From Bacteroidota bacterium (GTDB lineage Bacteria; Bacteroidota; Bacteroidia; Chitinophagales; BACL12), in assembly GCA_016715425.1 (NCBI GenBank), contig JADKAC010000002.1:124001-188000 (forward strand): 64,000 bases of DNA. Direction: 5' to 3'. The position numbers and the translations under genes were made by a program. The notes under the pieces were generated by a model. It saw only the letters and a program-made list of their open reading frames with translations, had not been told where the DNA came from and did no database searches. Shown piece after piece: positions 9,842 through 17,278 of this stretch. The stretch's first letter is position 1, and the number at the start of each line of letters is the position of its first letter.

Positions 9842-9870
9842 AAAGCCTCGTTGTAAAACGGGGCTTTTTT
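9842..9870 (+). terminator. Intrinsic terminator after rplT
   Basis: Stem AAAGCCTCG / CGGGGCTTT (one T-G wobble) with loop TTGTAAAA, followed by a T6 run. It ends the thrS-infC-rpmI-rplT operon. Confidence 0.88.
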
Positions 9871-9997
9871 ATTTTTGAATTAATTGATTCAATGACAGGC
9901 TAAATCCAAAATATAATTTTTGCATTTCCGTTTTGGAAAAAAATAATTGTTGAATGATATAACCAATACTTTTTTATTTACAAATCAATCTACACAA

Positions 9998-10633
9998 ATG
10001 AAAAATATAGCCCTTTTAACTTTATTTCTTTTATGTTCTATCCTCACCTTCTCTCAAACTTATGAAGGAATGTGTGAGAGTAGATTCAAATTTGGTTTTA
10101 ATCTGGGTGCAAATTATTCTGATTTAAAATCAATAGAACTACTTCCAACGGATGCATCCATTAGCAATGGCGGTGGATTTAATTTTGGTGTATTAATGGA
10201 TTATTCTATATCTCCGGATTTCATATTTTCACCGAAATTAGAATTGGCATTTTACAATAGTAGTGTTGATTTTATAAATCTGGATAATTCAATTTATAGT
10301 TATGAAATTTTTCCAATAAGCTTAAACATCATGACGCATTTTGATTATAAAATAGGAAGTGGAAATATTGAACCTTATGTTTTTGCAGGACCAAACATTA
10401 AATTACCATTATCAAAATCGCCTCCTATAAGCACTCAATATGGAAATAATTCCGACATCGCTATTGACTTTGGAATAGGATTTCAAAATAAGACAAAACA
10501 TTTTATTCTTTCTCCCGAATTAAAATATTCTTATGGTCTAACCAATATAAATCGGAATCCTGAATTGCAAACATTGAAATTTAATACGATAACATTTTCT
10601 TTAGCTTTTAGTGGTGTTACTTTTTCCAAATAA
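9998..10633 (+). CDS. Outer-membrane beta-barrel (PorT/OmpA-like fold) protein
   Basis: I choose the ATG at 9998, 17 codons inside the longest frame, because it begins a clean signal peptide (MKNIALLTLFLLCSILTFSQ, cleavage near SQ/TY). The remaining 190 residues alternate polar and aromatic residues in short strands, e.g. FKFGFNLGANYSDL, IEPYVFAGPNIKLPL and HFILSPELKYSYGL, as in the 8-stranded PorT-type barrels common in Bacteroidota. It stands alone between rplT and the CBS gene. No function can be assigned; PorT itself is longer and more basic. Confidence 0.75.
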   Translation: MKNIALLTLFLLCSILTFSQTYEGMCESRFKFGFNLGANYSDLKSIELLPTDASISNGGGFNFGVLMDYSISPDFIFSPKLELAFYNSSVDFINLDNSIYSYEIFPISLNIMTHFDYKIGSGNIEPYVFAGPNIKLPLSKSPPISTQYGNNSDIAIDFGIGFQNKTKHFILSPELKYSYGLTNINRNPELQTLKFNTITFSLAFSGVTFSK

Positions 10634-10641
10634 AAAATAAA

Positions 10642-10667
10642 ATACTAATAATAAAATCAATTAGTAT
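10642..10667 (+). terminator. Weak hairpin after the barrel gene
   Basis: ATACTAAT / ATTAGTAT, 8 perfect pairs with a 10-nt loop, followed by ATTTAAA. It is AT-rich with no true T run, so it may be only a 3' end stabiliser. Confidence 0.35.
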
Positions 10668-10772
10668 ATTTAAATATCAAATTACCACCGCTAACCTTTT
10701 CAATTACACAGTTACACGATTACTCATTTCAACAATTCTACATTACTCCACTTCCCTCCTCCCTCATTTTCC

Positions 10773-10780
10773 TAACTTTG
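10773..10780 (+). promoter_or_regulatory. Bacteroidota -7 box (TAACTTTG) for the CBS gene
   Basis: TAACTTTG ends 4 bp before the ATG at 10785, the same geometry as the TPR gene, implying a leaderless or nearly leaderless transcript. Confidence 0.5.
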
Positions 10781-10784
10781 CATC

Positions 10785-12152
10785 ATGTGGAAGAATAACA
10801 TATTAGAAACGATTGGTGATACACCATTAGTAAAATTAAATCGCATTGTAAAAGATATTCCTGCAACTGTTTTAGCGAAGGTGGAAACATTTAATCCGGG
10901 CAATAGCATTAAAGATCGCATGGCTTTACGCATGATTGAGGATGCAGAAAAATCAGGCGCATTAAAACCGGGCGGAACAATTATAGAAGGCACAAGCGGC
11001 AATACAGGAATGGGTTTGGCAATTGCTGCAATCATTAAAGGATACAAATGTATTTTCACAACAACAGATAAACAGAGCAAAGAAAAAGCAGATGCATTGC
11101 GGGCATTTGGTGCTGAAGTTATTGTGTGTCCCACGGATGTGGATCCAGAAGATTCACGTTCTTATTATTCTGTTTCTTCCAGATTAATTAATGAAGTGCC
11201 CAACTCATGGAAGCCAAATCAATATGATAATTTATCAAACTCAAAAGCACATTATGAATCAACAGCTCCTGAAATCTGGAAACAGACTGATAGAAAAATT
11301 ACACATTTTGTTGCGGGTGTCGGAACCGGTGGAACAATATGCGGTGTTGGAAAATTTTTGAAAGAAAAAAATTCTGCAATACAAGTTTTAGGAATTGATA
11401 CGTACGGTAGTATTTATAAAAAAATGAAAGAGACAGGTGTGTTGGATAAAAATGAAATTTATCCTTACGTAACTGAAGGTATTGGTGAAGATTTTTTACC
11501 TGCGAATGTAGATTTTAGTTTAATTGATTATTTCGAAAAAGTTACTGATAAAGATGCAGCGGTTATGACGCAACGCATCACAAAAGAAGAAGGAATTTTT
11601 GCTGGGAATTCTTCCGGGGCTGCATTGCAAGGCATAATACAAATGGCAGACAGATTTAAAAAAGGTGATATCGTAGTTGTGGTGTTTGTAGATCATGGTA
11701 CTCGTTATCTCGGTAAAATGTTTAACAACGATTGGATGCTGAAAATGGGTTATTTCGATCGCCATGGATTAACTGCAAAAGAACTTGCTTCTACTGTGTT
11801 GAATTCTGAATTAAAAACTTTATCGGTAAATCAAACAGTACAGGAAGCAATTGTATTGATGCAACAATTTGATTACTCGCAAATTCCGGTTTCGGACAAT
11901 GGAAGAATTGTAGGCTCAGTAAATGAAAAACATTTGTTTGAACAAGTAGTACAAAATCCGGATATATGCAAAGCTGATTTGCGCAGTGCAATGCGTTCTG
12001 CTTTTCCATTTGTTGATATTTCAACACCCTTGGAGTCATTATCAAAAATGATAAATGCAGATAATGAAGCAGTGTTGGTGAAAGATTTTAAATTGGATAA
12101 AACATATATCATCACCCGCCACGATATTTTAAATGCATTGAGCAAAGGATAA
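10785..12152 (+). CDS. Cystathionine beta-synthase (PLP fold + C-terminal CBS pair)
   Basis: A 455-residue PLP enzyme that condenses serine (or acetylserine) with homocysteine or sulfide. The PLP lysine is K43 in NPGNSIKDR, the substrate/PLP loop is SGNTG (71-75), and the phosphate-binding loop is GVGTGGT. After the catalytic domain (1 to about 320) there are two CBS motifs (about 335-455, e.g. MQQFDYSQIPVSDNGRIVGS), typical of regulated cystathionine beta-synthase rather than CysK/CysM. Domain order and length are normal. A BtuF-like gene follows after 1 bp, so they are likely co-transcribed; homocysteine and B12 metabolism are linked through methionine synthesis. Confidence 0.92.
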   Translation: MWKNNILETIGDTPLVKLNRIVKDIPATVLAKVETFNPGNSIKDRMALRMIEDAEKSGALKPGGTIIEGTSGNTGMGLAIAAIIKGYKCIFTTTDKQSKEKADALRAFGAEVIVCPTDVDPEDSRSYYSVSSRLINEVPNSWKPNQYDNLSNSKAHYESTAPEIWKQTDRKITHFVAGVGTGGTICGVGKFLKEKNSAIQVLGIDTYGSIYKKMKETGVLDKNEIYPYVTEGIGEDFLPANVDFSLIDYFEKVTDKDAAVMTQRITKEEGIFAGNSSGAALQGIIQMADRFKKGDIVVVVFVDHGTRYLGKMFNNDWMLKMGYFDRHGLTAKELASTVLNSELKTLSVNQTVQEAIVLMQQFDYSQIPVSDNGRIVGSVNEKHLFEQVVQNPDICKADLRSAMRSAFPFVDISTPLESLSKMINADNEAVLVKDFKLDKTYIITRHDILNALSKG

Positions 12153-12153
12153 G

Positions 12154-12932
12154 ATGCAGTTCACTGATCAACTGGGAAGAACAATTGTTATAGAAAATTT
12201 TCCGGAGAGAATCATTTCATTAGTTCCATCGCAAACTGAATTACTTTGTGATTTAGGATTAAAGGAAAATCTTGTTGGTATCACAAAATTTTGTGTTCAT
12301 CCCATCGGACTAACAAAAAAAAAACAATTGTTGGCGGAACAAAAAATCTGCGGATGTCAGTAATTGAAAATCTGCAACCCGATTTAATTATTGCCAACAA
12401 GGAAGAAAATGTAAAAGAGCAAATAGAAACACTTGCAAAAAAAATTCCTGTTTGGATTAGTGATGTAAATAATTTTGAAGATGCATTGCAAATGATAACT
12501 GCAATTGGAGAAATAACCAATACAAAAAGAAAAGCAAAATCCATTATTGAAAATATAGAAAAAGAAAAACTACTGTTTACATCAGAAATAAATTTAAAAA
12601 ATAAAAGTGCATTATACCTGATTTGGAAAGATCCTTTTATGTCAGTTGGCAACGATACTTTTATTCATGATATGTTGCAACAAGCAGGATATAAAAATGC
12701 AGTTGGTGATTTAAATCGCTATCCGAAATTAACTGTTGAAGAAATACAAACATTGCAACCGGAAATAATCATGCTTTCATCAGAGCCCTATCCATTTAAA
12801 GAAAAACATTTAGAAGAAATTCAAGCAATTGTTCCCAATACAAAAATCATTATAGTAGATGGCGAAATGTTTTCATGGTATGGTAGCCGTTTGCAATACT
12901 GCTGGAAATATTTTACTTCACTGAATACTTGA
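12154..12932 (+). CDS. BtuF-like helical-backbone metal/cobalamin receptor (frameshifted)
   Basis: Two overlapping frames (to 12363 and from 12291) form one 259-residue protein if the A10 run at 12315-12324 is read as A11. The N-terminal lobe has GRTIVIENFPERIISLVPSQ and TELLCDLGL, typical of BtuF/periplasmic-binding class III proteins. The middle has VGGTKNLRMSVIENLQPDLI and the C-terminal lobe ends SWYGSRL. There is no visible signal peptide, as in other Bacteroidota members I recall, so it may act in the cytoplasm as a corrinoid-binding protein. No BtuCD transporter genes are adjacent. Confidence 0.8.
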
Positions 12933-12985
12933 CCCTCTCCTTACTCTCCCTTAAAAAGATTACCTACCGAAGGCAGGGAGAGCGA
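12929..12985 (+). repeat. TTGACCC-hairpin repeat, left copy
   Basis: TTGACCC lead followed by a hairpin with stem CTCTCCCT (12944-12951) / AGGGAGAG (12975-12982). It pairs with an inverted copy at 13098-13137. It overlaps the stop codon of the BtuF-like gene and may act as its terminator. Confidence 0.6.
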
Positions 12986-13097
12986 TAATTCATCTTTCTT
13001 TTGAAGTTTTTATATCAAATTGATATTTATTTCTTCTTATCTAAAGTAGAACATTTGTTTTTCATTAAACCAATCATTTGATAGAATCACTGCACAA

Positions 13098-13137
13098 ACG
13101 TCCTCCCTGTTTGAGGGAGGATAAGAGGTGGGTCAAA
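13098..13137 (-). repeat. TTGACCC-hairpin repeat, right inverted copy
   Basis: Inverted copy of the repeat at 12929: minus-strand reading TTTTGACCCACCTCTTATCC, with stem CCTCCCT / AGGGAGG and loop GTTTG (13102-13120). It lies just past the end of the leftward FTR1 gene, so each convergent gene has its own copy at its 3' end. Confidence 0.6.
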
Positions 13138-13180
13138 ACATAAATAAGCAGACCTCAAATAAAACGTTCTACAAAATATT

Positions 13181-14086
13181 TTACCGAACTGCCACCACCG
13201 GTTTCACTTTATACATCCTATACCAGAAAAATATCCCTGCACATAAACTCAAAAACCAAAGAATTACTTCTATCCAAATCGGATCGGAATTATATCCAAA
13301 CAGTCCTTTAAAAAATACACCAACACGTCCTTTATCATGCAGTAGATGAATATACTTTTCTCCATCCTGCTTATACCAAAAAGTGTTTGGATTATCTTCT
13401 GCAGTTTTCGATTTGAAAATATCATACACCTTATTTTCTTTTTCTTCAGCGCCCGGATTTTGTATGGCTTCTCTTGCTTCAACATACTCATGCATTTCAT
13501 GTGTGCCATAAGCAATCATTCCTGCTGCAAAAAATACGAGCAGTAATGAAGTAATACTAAAAAATTTGCGGAGATCTAATTTCTTTCCTTGTATTACAAT
13601 AATATAACCTATTAATACGGCGAGAATAATACCGCCAAAAAATCCGCTATATGAAAATTCCTGATCAATACTTGTACTCGCAACAAGAAATAAAGCAGTT
13701 TCAAATCCTTCTCTCAGAATTGCAAAAAACACCAAAAAGAATACACCCCATTTTCCCGTTTCCATTGCAGCATTTGCCTGATCAGAAATTTGCTTTTTGC
13801 TCATCAGGTTTTTACTCATCCAGAATATCACATAAAATAAAAGTGCGGCAGTGATGTACATAAACACACCCTCTAATAATGCTTGCAGGCCTGTATCGCC
13901 AACACTTTGCATTGCTCTATGCAGACCAACACCCAAAATGGCGGACGCAATTAAAGAAAGAAAAACGCTAAGCCATAACATCTTTTTCTGCTCCGTTAAA
14001 TTTTTTTTATCTAACACCGTATAAATAATCCCAACTATAAGTGAAGCTTCCAAACATTCACGCAGTGTAATAATAAATTCATTCAT
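13181..14086 (-). CDS. FTR1/EfeU-family high-affinity iron permease
   Basis: A 301-residue integral membrane protein with about seven hydrophobic spans. Both iron-transport motifs are present: RECLE at residues 9-13 (the usual Gly replaced by Cys) and REGFE in the fourth helix region. Family knowledge: these REGLE-type glutamates bind ferric or ferrous iron during uptake. A lysine- and glutamate-rich soluble loop (about 185-255) is longer than in EfeU and precedes a final pair of helices. No EfeO or EfeB genes are adjacent. It is convergent with the BtuF-like gene. Confidence 0.85.
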   Translation of the reverse strand: MNEFIITLRECLEASLIVGIIYTVLDKKNLTEQKKMLWLSVFLSLIASAILGVGLHRAMQSVGDTGLQALLEGVFMYITAALLFYVIFWMSKNLMSKKQISDQANAAMETGKWGVFFLVFFAILREGFETALFLVASTSIDQEFSYSGFFGGIILAVLIGYIIVIQGKKLDLRKFFSITSLLLVFFAAGMIAYGTHEMHEYVEAREAIQNPGAEEKENKVYDIFKSKTAEDNPNTFWYKQDGEKYIHLLHDKGRVGVFFKGLFGYNSDPIWIEVILWFLSLCAGIFFWYRMYKVKPVVAVR

Positions 14087-14309
14087 TGCTTTTCATTTTT
14101 CAAAATTATGATTGTGCAAACTTAGGCCACCGGCAATAAAATCAACCATTTACAGCATGTATCTATGTCGTTTACGCATCAAATACCATGTAATAGGTAT
14201 TCAATACTGCAATACATTTTCTCAATTGCATATCGTTACTTTGCACATAAATTATTTATCCGTTGAGCGAACAAAACAGTAAGTATTTATATCCCTCGCC
14301 TTTGCATTA

Positions 14310-15875
14310 GTGCTTGCATTTGGTGTATTTCTGGGAACACGCATTGCGCCGGCTTCTTCCGGCAAGCCTACTCAAATTGAAAGTAGAAATACATACACCA
14401 AGATCGACAGCATTCTGCAGTTTATTGATAAGCGCTATGTAGATTCTATAAATGCCGATTCATTAGTGCATGTTCTTATCAATAATTTTTTAAATAAACA
14501 GGAAACAATTGATTCATTGTTTAAAATGTTGGATCCACATTCCAATTATATTCCTGCAAAAGAATTACAATCTTTTAATGAAGACCTTCAAGGAAATTTC
14601 GATGGCATCGGAATCGAGTTTAATATCATTAACGATACTATTTATGTAGTGGCTGCATTAGCCGGCGGACCCAGTGAAAAATTAGGAATATTATCCGGCG
14701 ATAAAATTGTTGCCATCAACGATTCCATAGTTGCAGGAAATGGTATTACCAATGAAAGTGTTGTGCGTATGTTACGTGGAAAAAAAGGCACACAAGTAAA
14801 CGTAAAAATTTATCGCAAAGGCGAACCCGATTTACTCGCATTTGAAATTACCCGTGATAAAATTCCTGTGAATAGTGTGGACGTTTCCTATATGGTAACT
14901 CCGGAAATCGGTTATATCCGCATCAATAAATTTGGAAAAGAAACACCTTATGAATTTGCCGAAGGCATCGAAAAATTAAAGAAGGCCGGAATGAAAAAAT
15001 TAATTATGGACTTGCGTGGAAATCCCGGCGGATATCTTACAGGTGCAGTTGATTTAGCCGATCAATTATTGCCAGGCAAAAAACTTATTGTATATACCGA
15101 CGGTCGTTCTGTTGGTCGCAGCGATTATTTTTCCAGTAAAATCGGCGCCTTTGAAACCGGCGATCTTGCCGTATTAATTAACGAAGGTTCAGCCTCCGCC
15201 AGCGAAATTCTTTCCGGCGCATTACAGGATAATAAAAGAGCAACTATTATCGGTCATCGTTCTTTCGGCAAGGGCCTGGTGCAGGAAGTATATACCCTCC
15301 CCGATAATTCTGCCATTCGCTTAACCATTGCCAGATATTATACACCCAACGGCAAAAGCATTCAGCGTTCCTATGCCGGTGGTGTAGATGCATATTACGA
15401 TCAGTATGTAAGTATATTAATGAATGGCGGCGAACTGCCCGATAGTTTAAAAAATAATCCCGATATGGACTGGGGCATACATCCCGACATTCAAGTGCCG
15501 GTGGATACCTCTGCCGAAGCCGTTTATTTTAATCGTTTATACAATCGTGGTTTTATAAATCAGTTTGCATATTCCTATTACAGCGACCACACCGCAAAAT
15601 TTTCTGCTTATAAAAATGTAACTGAATTTAATCAGAACTTTCAGGTGGACGATGAAATGTTTAAACTATTTATTGCCTTCGCCGACAGTCGTGATTCCAC
15701 ATTTCGAGTAACCGAAGAAAAAGCATTACCCGTTCGCAATAAAATTGACATCGCCATAAAAGCATTTCTCGCCCGGCAAAAATGGGGCAACGATGGCTTC
15801 TTCCCCATCATGAACGAAATTGATATGGACTTTCAGGAAGCATTAAAGTTTTTAACTACTGAGGGGAGTAAATAA
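14310..15875 (+). CDS. S41 C-terminal processing protease (CtpA/Prc type)
   Basis: Periplasmic serine protease with an N-terminal anchor, a PDZ domain (about 95-170, GIGIEFNIINDTIYV) and an S41 catalytic domain. The Ser region is NEGSASASEI (291-300) and the catalytic Lys lies in SFGKGLVQE (K321). The first open codon is GTG at 14310, inside the membrane segment. The same frame upstream to 14283 adds more hydrophobic residues (FISLAFALV) but has no start, whereas TTG at 14263 in another frame encodes SEQNSKYL. A small deletion near 14285-14292 probably separates the true start from the body. A repeat overlaps its stop codon. Confidence 0.88.
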   Translation: MLAFGVFLGTRIAPASSGKPTQIESRNTYTKIDSILQFIDKRYVDSINADSLVHVLINNFLNKQETIDSLFKMLDPHSNYIPAKELQSFNEDLQGNFDGIGIEFNIINDTIYVVAALAGGPSEKLGILSGDKIVAINDSIVAGNGITNESVVRMLRGKKGTQVNVKIYRKGEPDLLAFEITRDKIPVNSVDVSYMVTPEIGYIRINKFGKETPYEFAEGIEKLKKAGMKKLIMDLRGNPGGYLTGAVDLADQLLPGKKLIVYTDGRSVGRSDYFSSKIGAFETGDLAVLINEGSASASEILSGALQDNKRATIIGHRSFGKGLVQEVYTLPDNSAIRLTIARYYTPNGKSIQRSYAGGVDAYYDQYVSILMNGGELPDSLKNNPDMDWGIHPDIQVPVDTSAEAVYFNRLYNRGFINQFAYSYYSDHTAKFSAYKNVTEFNQNFQVDDEMFKLFIAFADSRDSTFRVTEEKALPVRNKIDIAIKAFLARQKWGNDGFFPIMNEIDMDFQEALKFLTTEGSK

Positions 15876-15961
15876 GAAAAATAATTAGGAGCTATTTCCC
15901 GCTATCCACTGCAAGTCCTCGCCCTTCGGGACTGCGGGCTTTCCGTTACTATCGGAGCTAG
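15870..15961 (+). repeat. Island repeat A, left copy (GAGCTATTTCC type)
   Basis: Begins AAATAAGAAAAAT, then TTAGGAGCTATTTCCCGC, a central hairpin (AGTCC / GGACT) and an end ATCGGAGCTAG, so GGAGCTA occurs at both ends. A diverged direct copy lies at 24707-24802 on the far side of the two large genes. It overlaps the CtpA stop codon. Confidence 0.7.
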
Positions 15962-16375
15962 AAAAATATTTCGTATTAGCAGGGTTATAGCTTCAAATAA
16001 AAAGTAAAATAAATTTTTGTTTGGAAATTAAAACAGAATCTATTGTTGTTAGGAAACTTTTAATCAATCCGAGTTACGAATCAACTACTTCAGATATAAC
16101 TCATTACTTTGTATATCAAGAACAAGATGGCAATTCATTAAAGCAATCTAATATACAAAAAATACCAATATACCATAATTAAACCCACCTTGTTTTCCCC
16201 ACTTATAAAGTTTATTTCCACAAAAAATAAGGTGGTGTTTATTATTACAAATACTAATAATTTATATGTATACAAATCAAAATAAAGCCTACTATGAATA
16301 TTTCTCATTATGAACAGTGTTGTGTAAAAAAGATCCGTAGCTTATTGACAATCATTATGGTATCTTAGAGAATTG

Positions 16376-16396
16376 AAAAACCCCGACAGACCGGGG
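16376..16396 (-). terminator. Orphan minus-strand intrinsic terminator
   Basis: On the minus strand, stem CCCCG / CGGGG with loop GTCTGT runs straight into TTTTT. No leftward gene lies upstream of it for several kb, so it may be a remnant of a lost gene or may insulate the island. Confidence 0.45.
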
Positions 16397-16422
16397 CTCA
16401 ATAAATTGTTCTAAACAAGATA

Positions 16423-16495
16423 AGCTGAGTAGTATTATTAAGTTAAAACGCCTGCCTGATATGCAGGAGTAATAGGTGCAAATCCTATCTCAGTT
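16423..16495 (+). tRNA. Degenerate tRNA-like structure, anticodon position GAT (Ile)
   Basis: The geometry is that of a tRNA: acceptor AGCTGAG / CTCAGTT (one G-T), 2 nt, D-arm region GTAT...AAAC (three of four pairs), anticodon stem CCTGC / GCAGG with loop CTGATAT, a 4-nt variable loop, and T stem ATAGG / CCTAT with loop TGCAAAT. It lacks the D-loop GG and has G where T55 of the TTC motif is expected, and the first acceptor pairs are weak. It is more likely a decayed or element-borne tRNA, or a former attachment site, than a working tRNA-Ile. Confidence 0.4.
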
Positions 16496-16759
16496 TTCTT
16501 TTTCTTTCAAAGAAGAAACCAAAACTAAAATAAAAATCAATTAAATTTCACAACAAATTATTAACATAATATGCCTAATCCATACATCACAAGGCATTCG
16601 ACTTGTAAAAAAAACTATCCACAATCTTCCCTCTCCTTTTTAGGGTATCCGCACAGTCTTCCGAAATAGACTTTGCCGCCAATAAATAATCCCGGCATAA
16701 CCAAAAAATAGTTCCTTCCCGCCATTTCCACTCCTTATGCAAGTTTTCTTTTTGAAATA

Positions 16760-16774
16760 TCAGGTTGTTCCTGA
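16760..16774 (+). promoter_or_regulatory. Inverted repeat, likely antitoxin operator 1
   Basis: TCAGG-TTGTT-CCTGA, followed by CA. It matches the second site at 16845 in its right half (CCTGACA). AbiEi antitoxins repress their own genes through such inverted repeats. Confidence 0.4.
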
Positions 16775-16844
16775 CAATTTAACTATAAAATATAATTCAT
16801 CAATCTCAATGATATAACATTAATTTATCTTTCGTATCATTATA

Positions 16845-16861
16845 GTCAGAGTTATCCTGAC
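16845..16861 (+). promoter_or_regulatory. Inverted repeat, likely antitoxin operator 2
   Basis: GTCAG-AGTTATC-CTGAC, ending 9 bp before the ATG of the AbiEi pseudogene. It shares TCCTGACA with operator 1, 85 bp upstream. Confidence 0.4.
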
Positions 16862-16870
16862 ATTGCTACT

Positions 16871-17250
16871 ATGAAAATTAAATACATATCAACCCAATCA
16901 AACCAACTTCTATCCTATTTTAACGGACACAATAAGCGTTGCTTTAACTTTAACGAAGCTTTCAAATCATTCTCTGATTCTAAGGAAAGTACACTTCGGG
17001 AACTACTCAGCGACATGGACAAAGCGTGGATTACTGATGAGAATGAAAGACGGAATTTATTACATCATACCTTATGAAGCAAAATGCAGAAACGTTAATA
17101 CCCGACTGGCATTTGATAGAGGAACATTTAGTTAATGATGCGAAACATTACATCGGATATTTTTCCGCTTTGCAAATTCACCACCTCATAACACAACCTT
17201 CATTCAAAAAGCAAATATCCCATGTGGTATTTCAAATGAAAAATATTTAA
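16871..17250 (+). pseudogene. Decayed AbiEi-type (type IV toxin-antitoxin) antitoxin gene
   Basis: The first frame encodes an N-terminal winged-helix segment (QLLSYFNGHNKRCFNFNEAF, then STLRELLSDMDK). After a slip near 17021-17025 the next frame reads RGLLMRMKDGIYYIIPYE. After a second slip near 17076-17080 a third frame reads QNAETLIPDWHLIEEHLVND and AKHYIGYFSALQIHHLITQP, then stops at 17250. Concatenated, this is the N-terminal half of an AbiEi antitoxin; the C-terminal half and any AbiEii toxin gene are absent. The slips are not in clear homopolymers, unlike elsewhere in the window, so this looks like genuine decay. Confidence 0.7.
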
Positions 17251-17278
17251 TTAACATTACAAATGTAAATACAAATTT

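Larger units (their letters stand above)
15962..16870. other. Gene-poor stretch at the left edge of the island
   Basis: About 0.9 kb with no convincing protein gene. It holds a 53-codon TTG frame (16021-16182) that I cannot support as a gene, a long hairpin at 16181-16240 (AAACCCACCTTGTTTT against AAAAATAAGGTGGTGTTT), a minus-strand terminator-like hairpin at 16376-16396, a tRNA-like structure at 16423-16495, and the operators of the decayed AbiEi gene. The mix of small structures and no genes is typical of an insertion boundary. Confidence 0.6.

Noticed and set aside
16021..16182. 53-codon open frame starting at TTG
   Set aside because: No ribosome binding site, no recognised similarity, AT-rich composition and a position in a gene-poor boundary; not supported as a gene.
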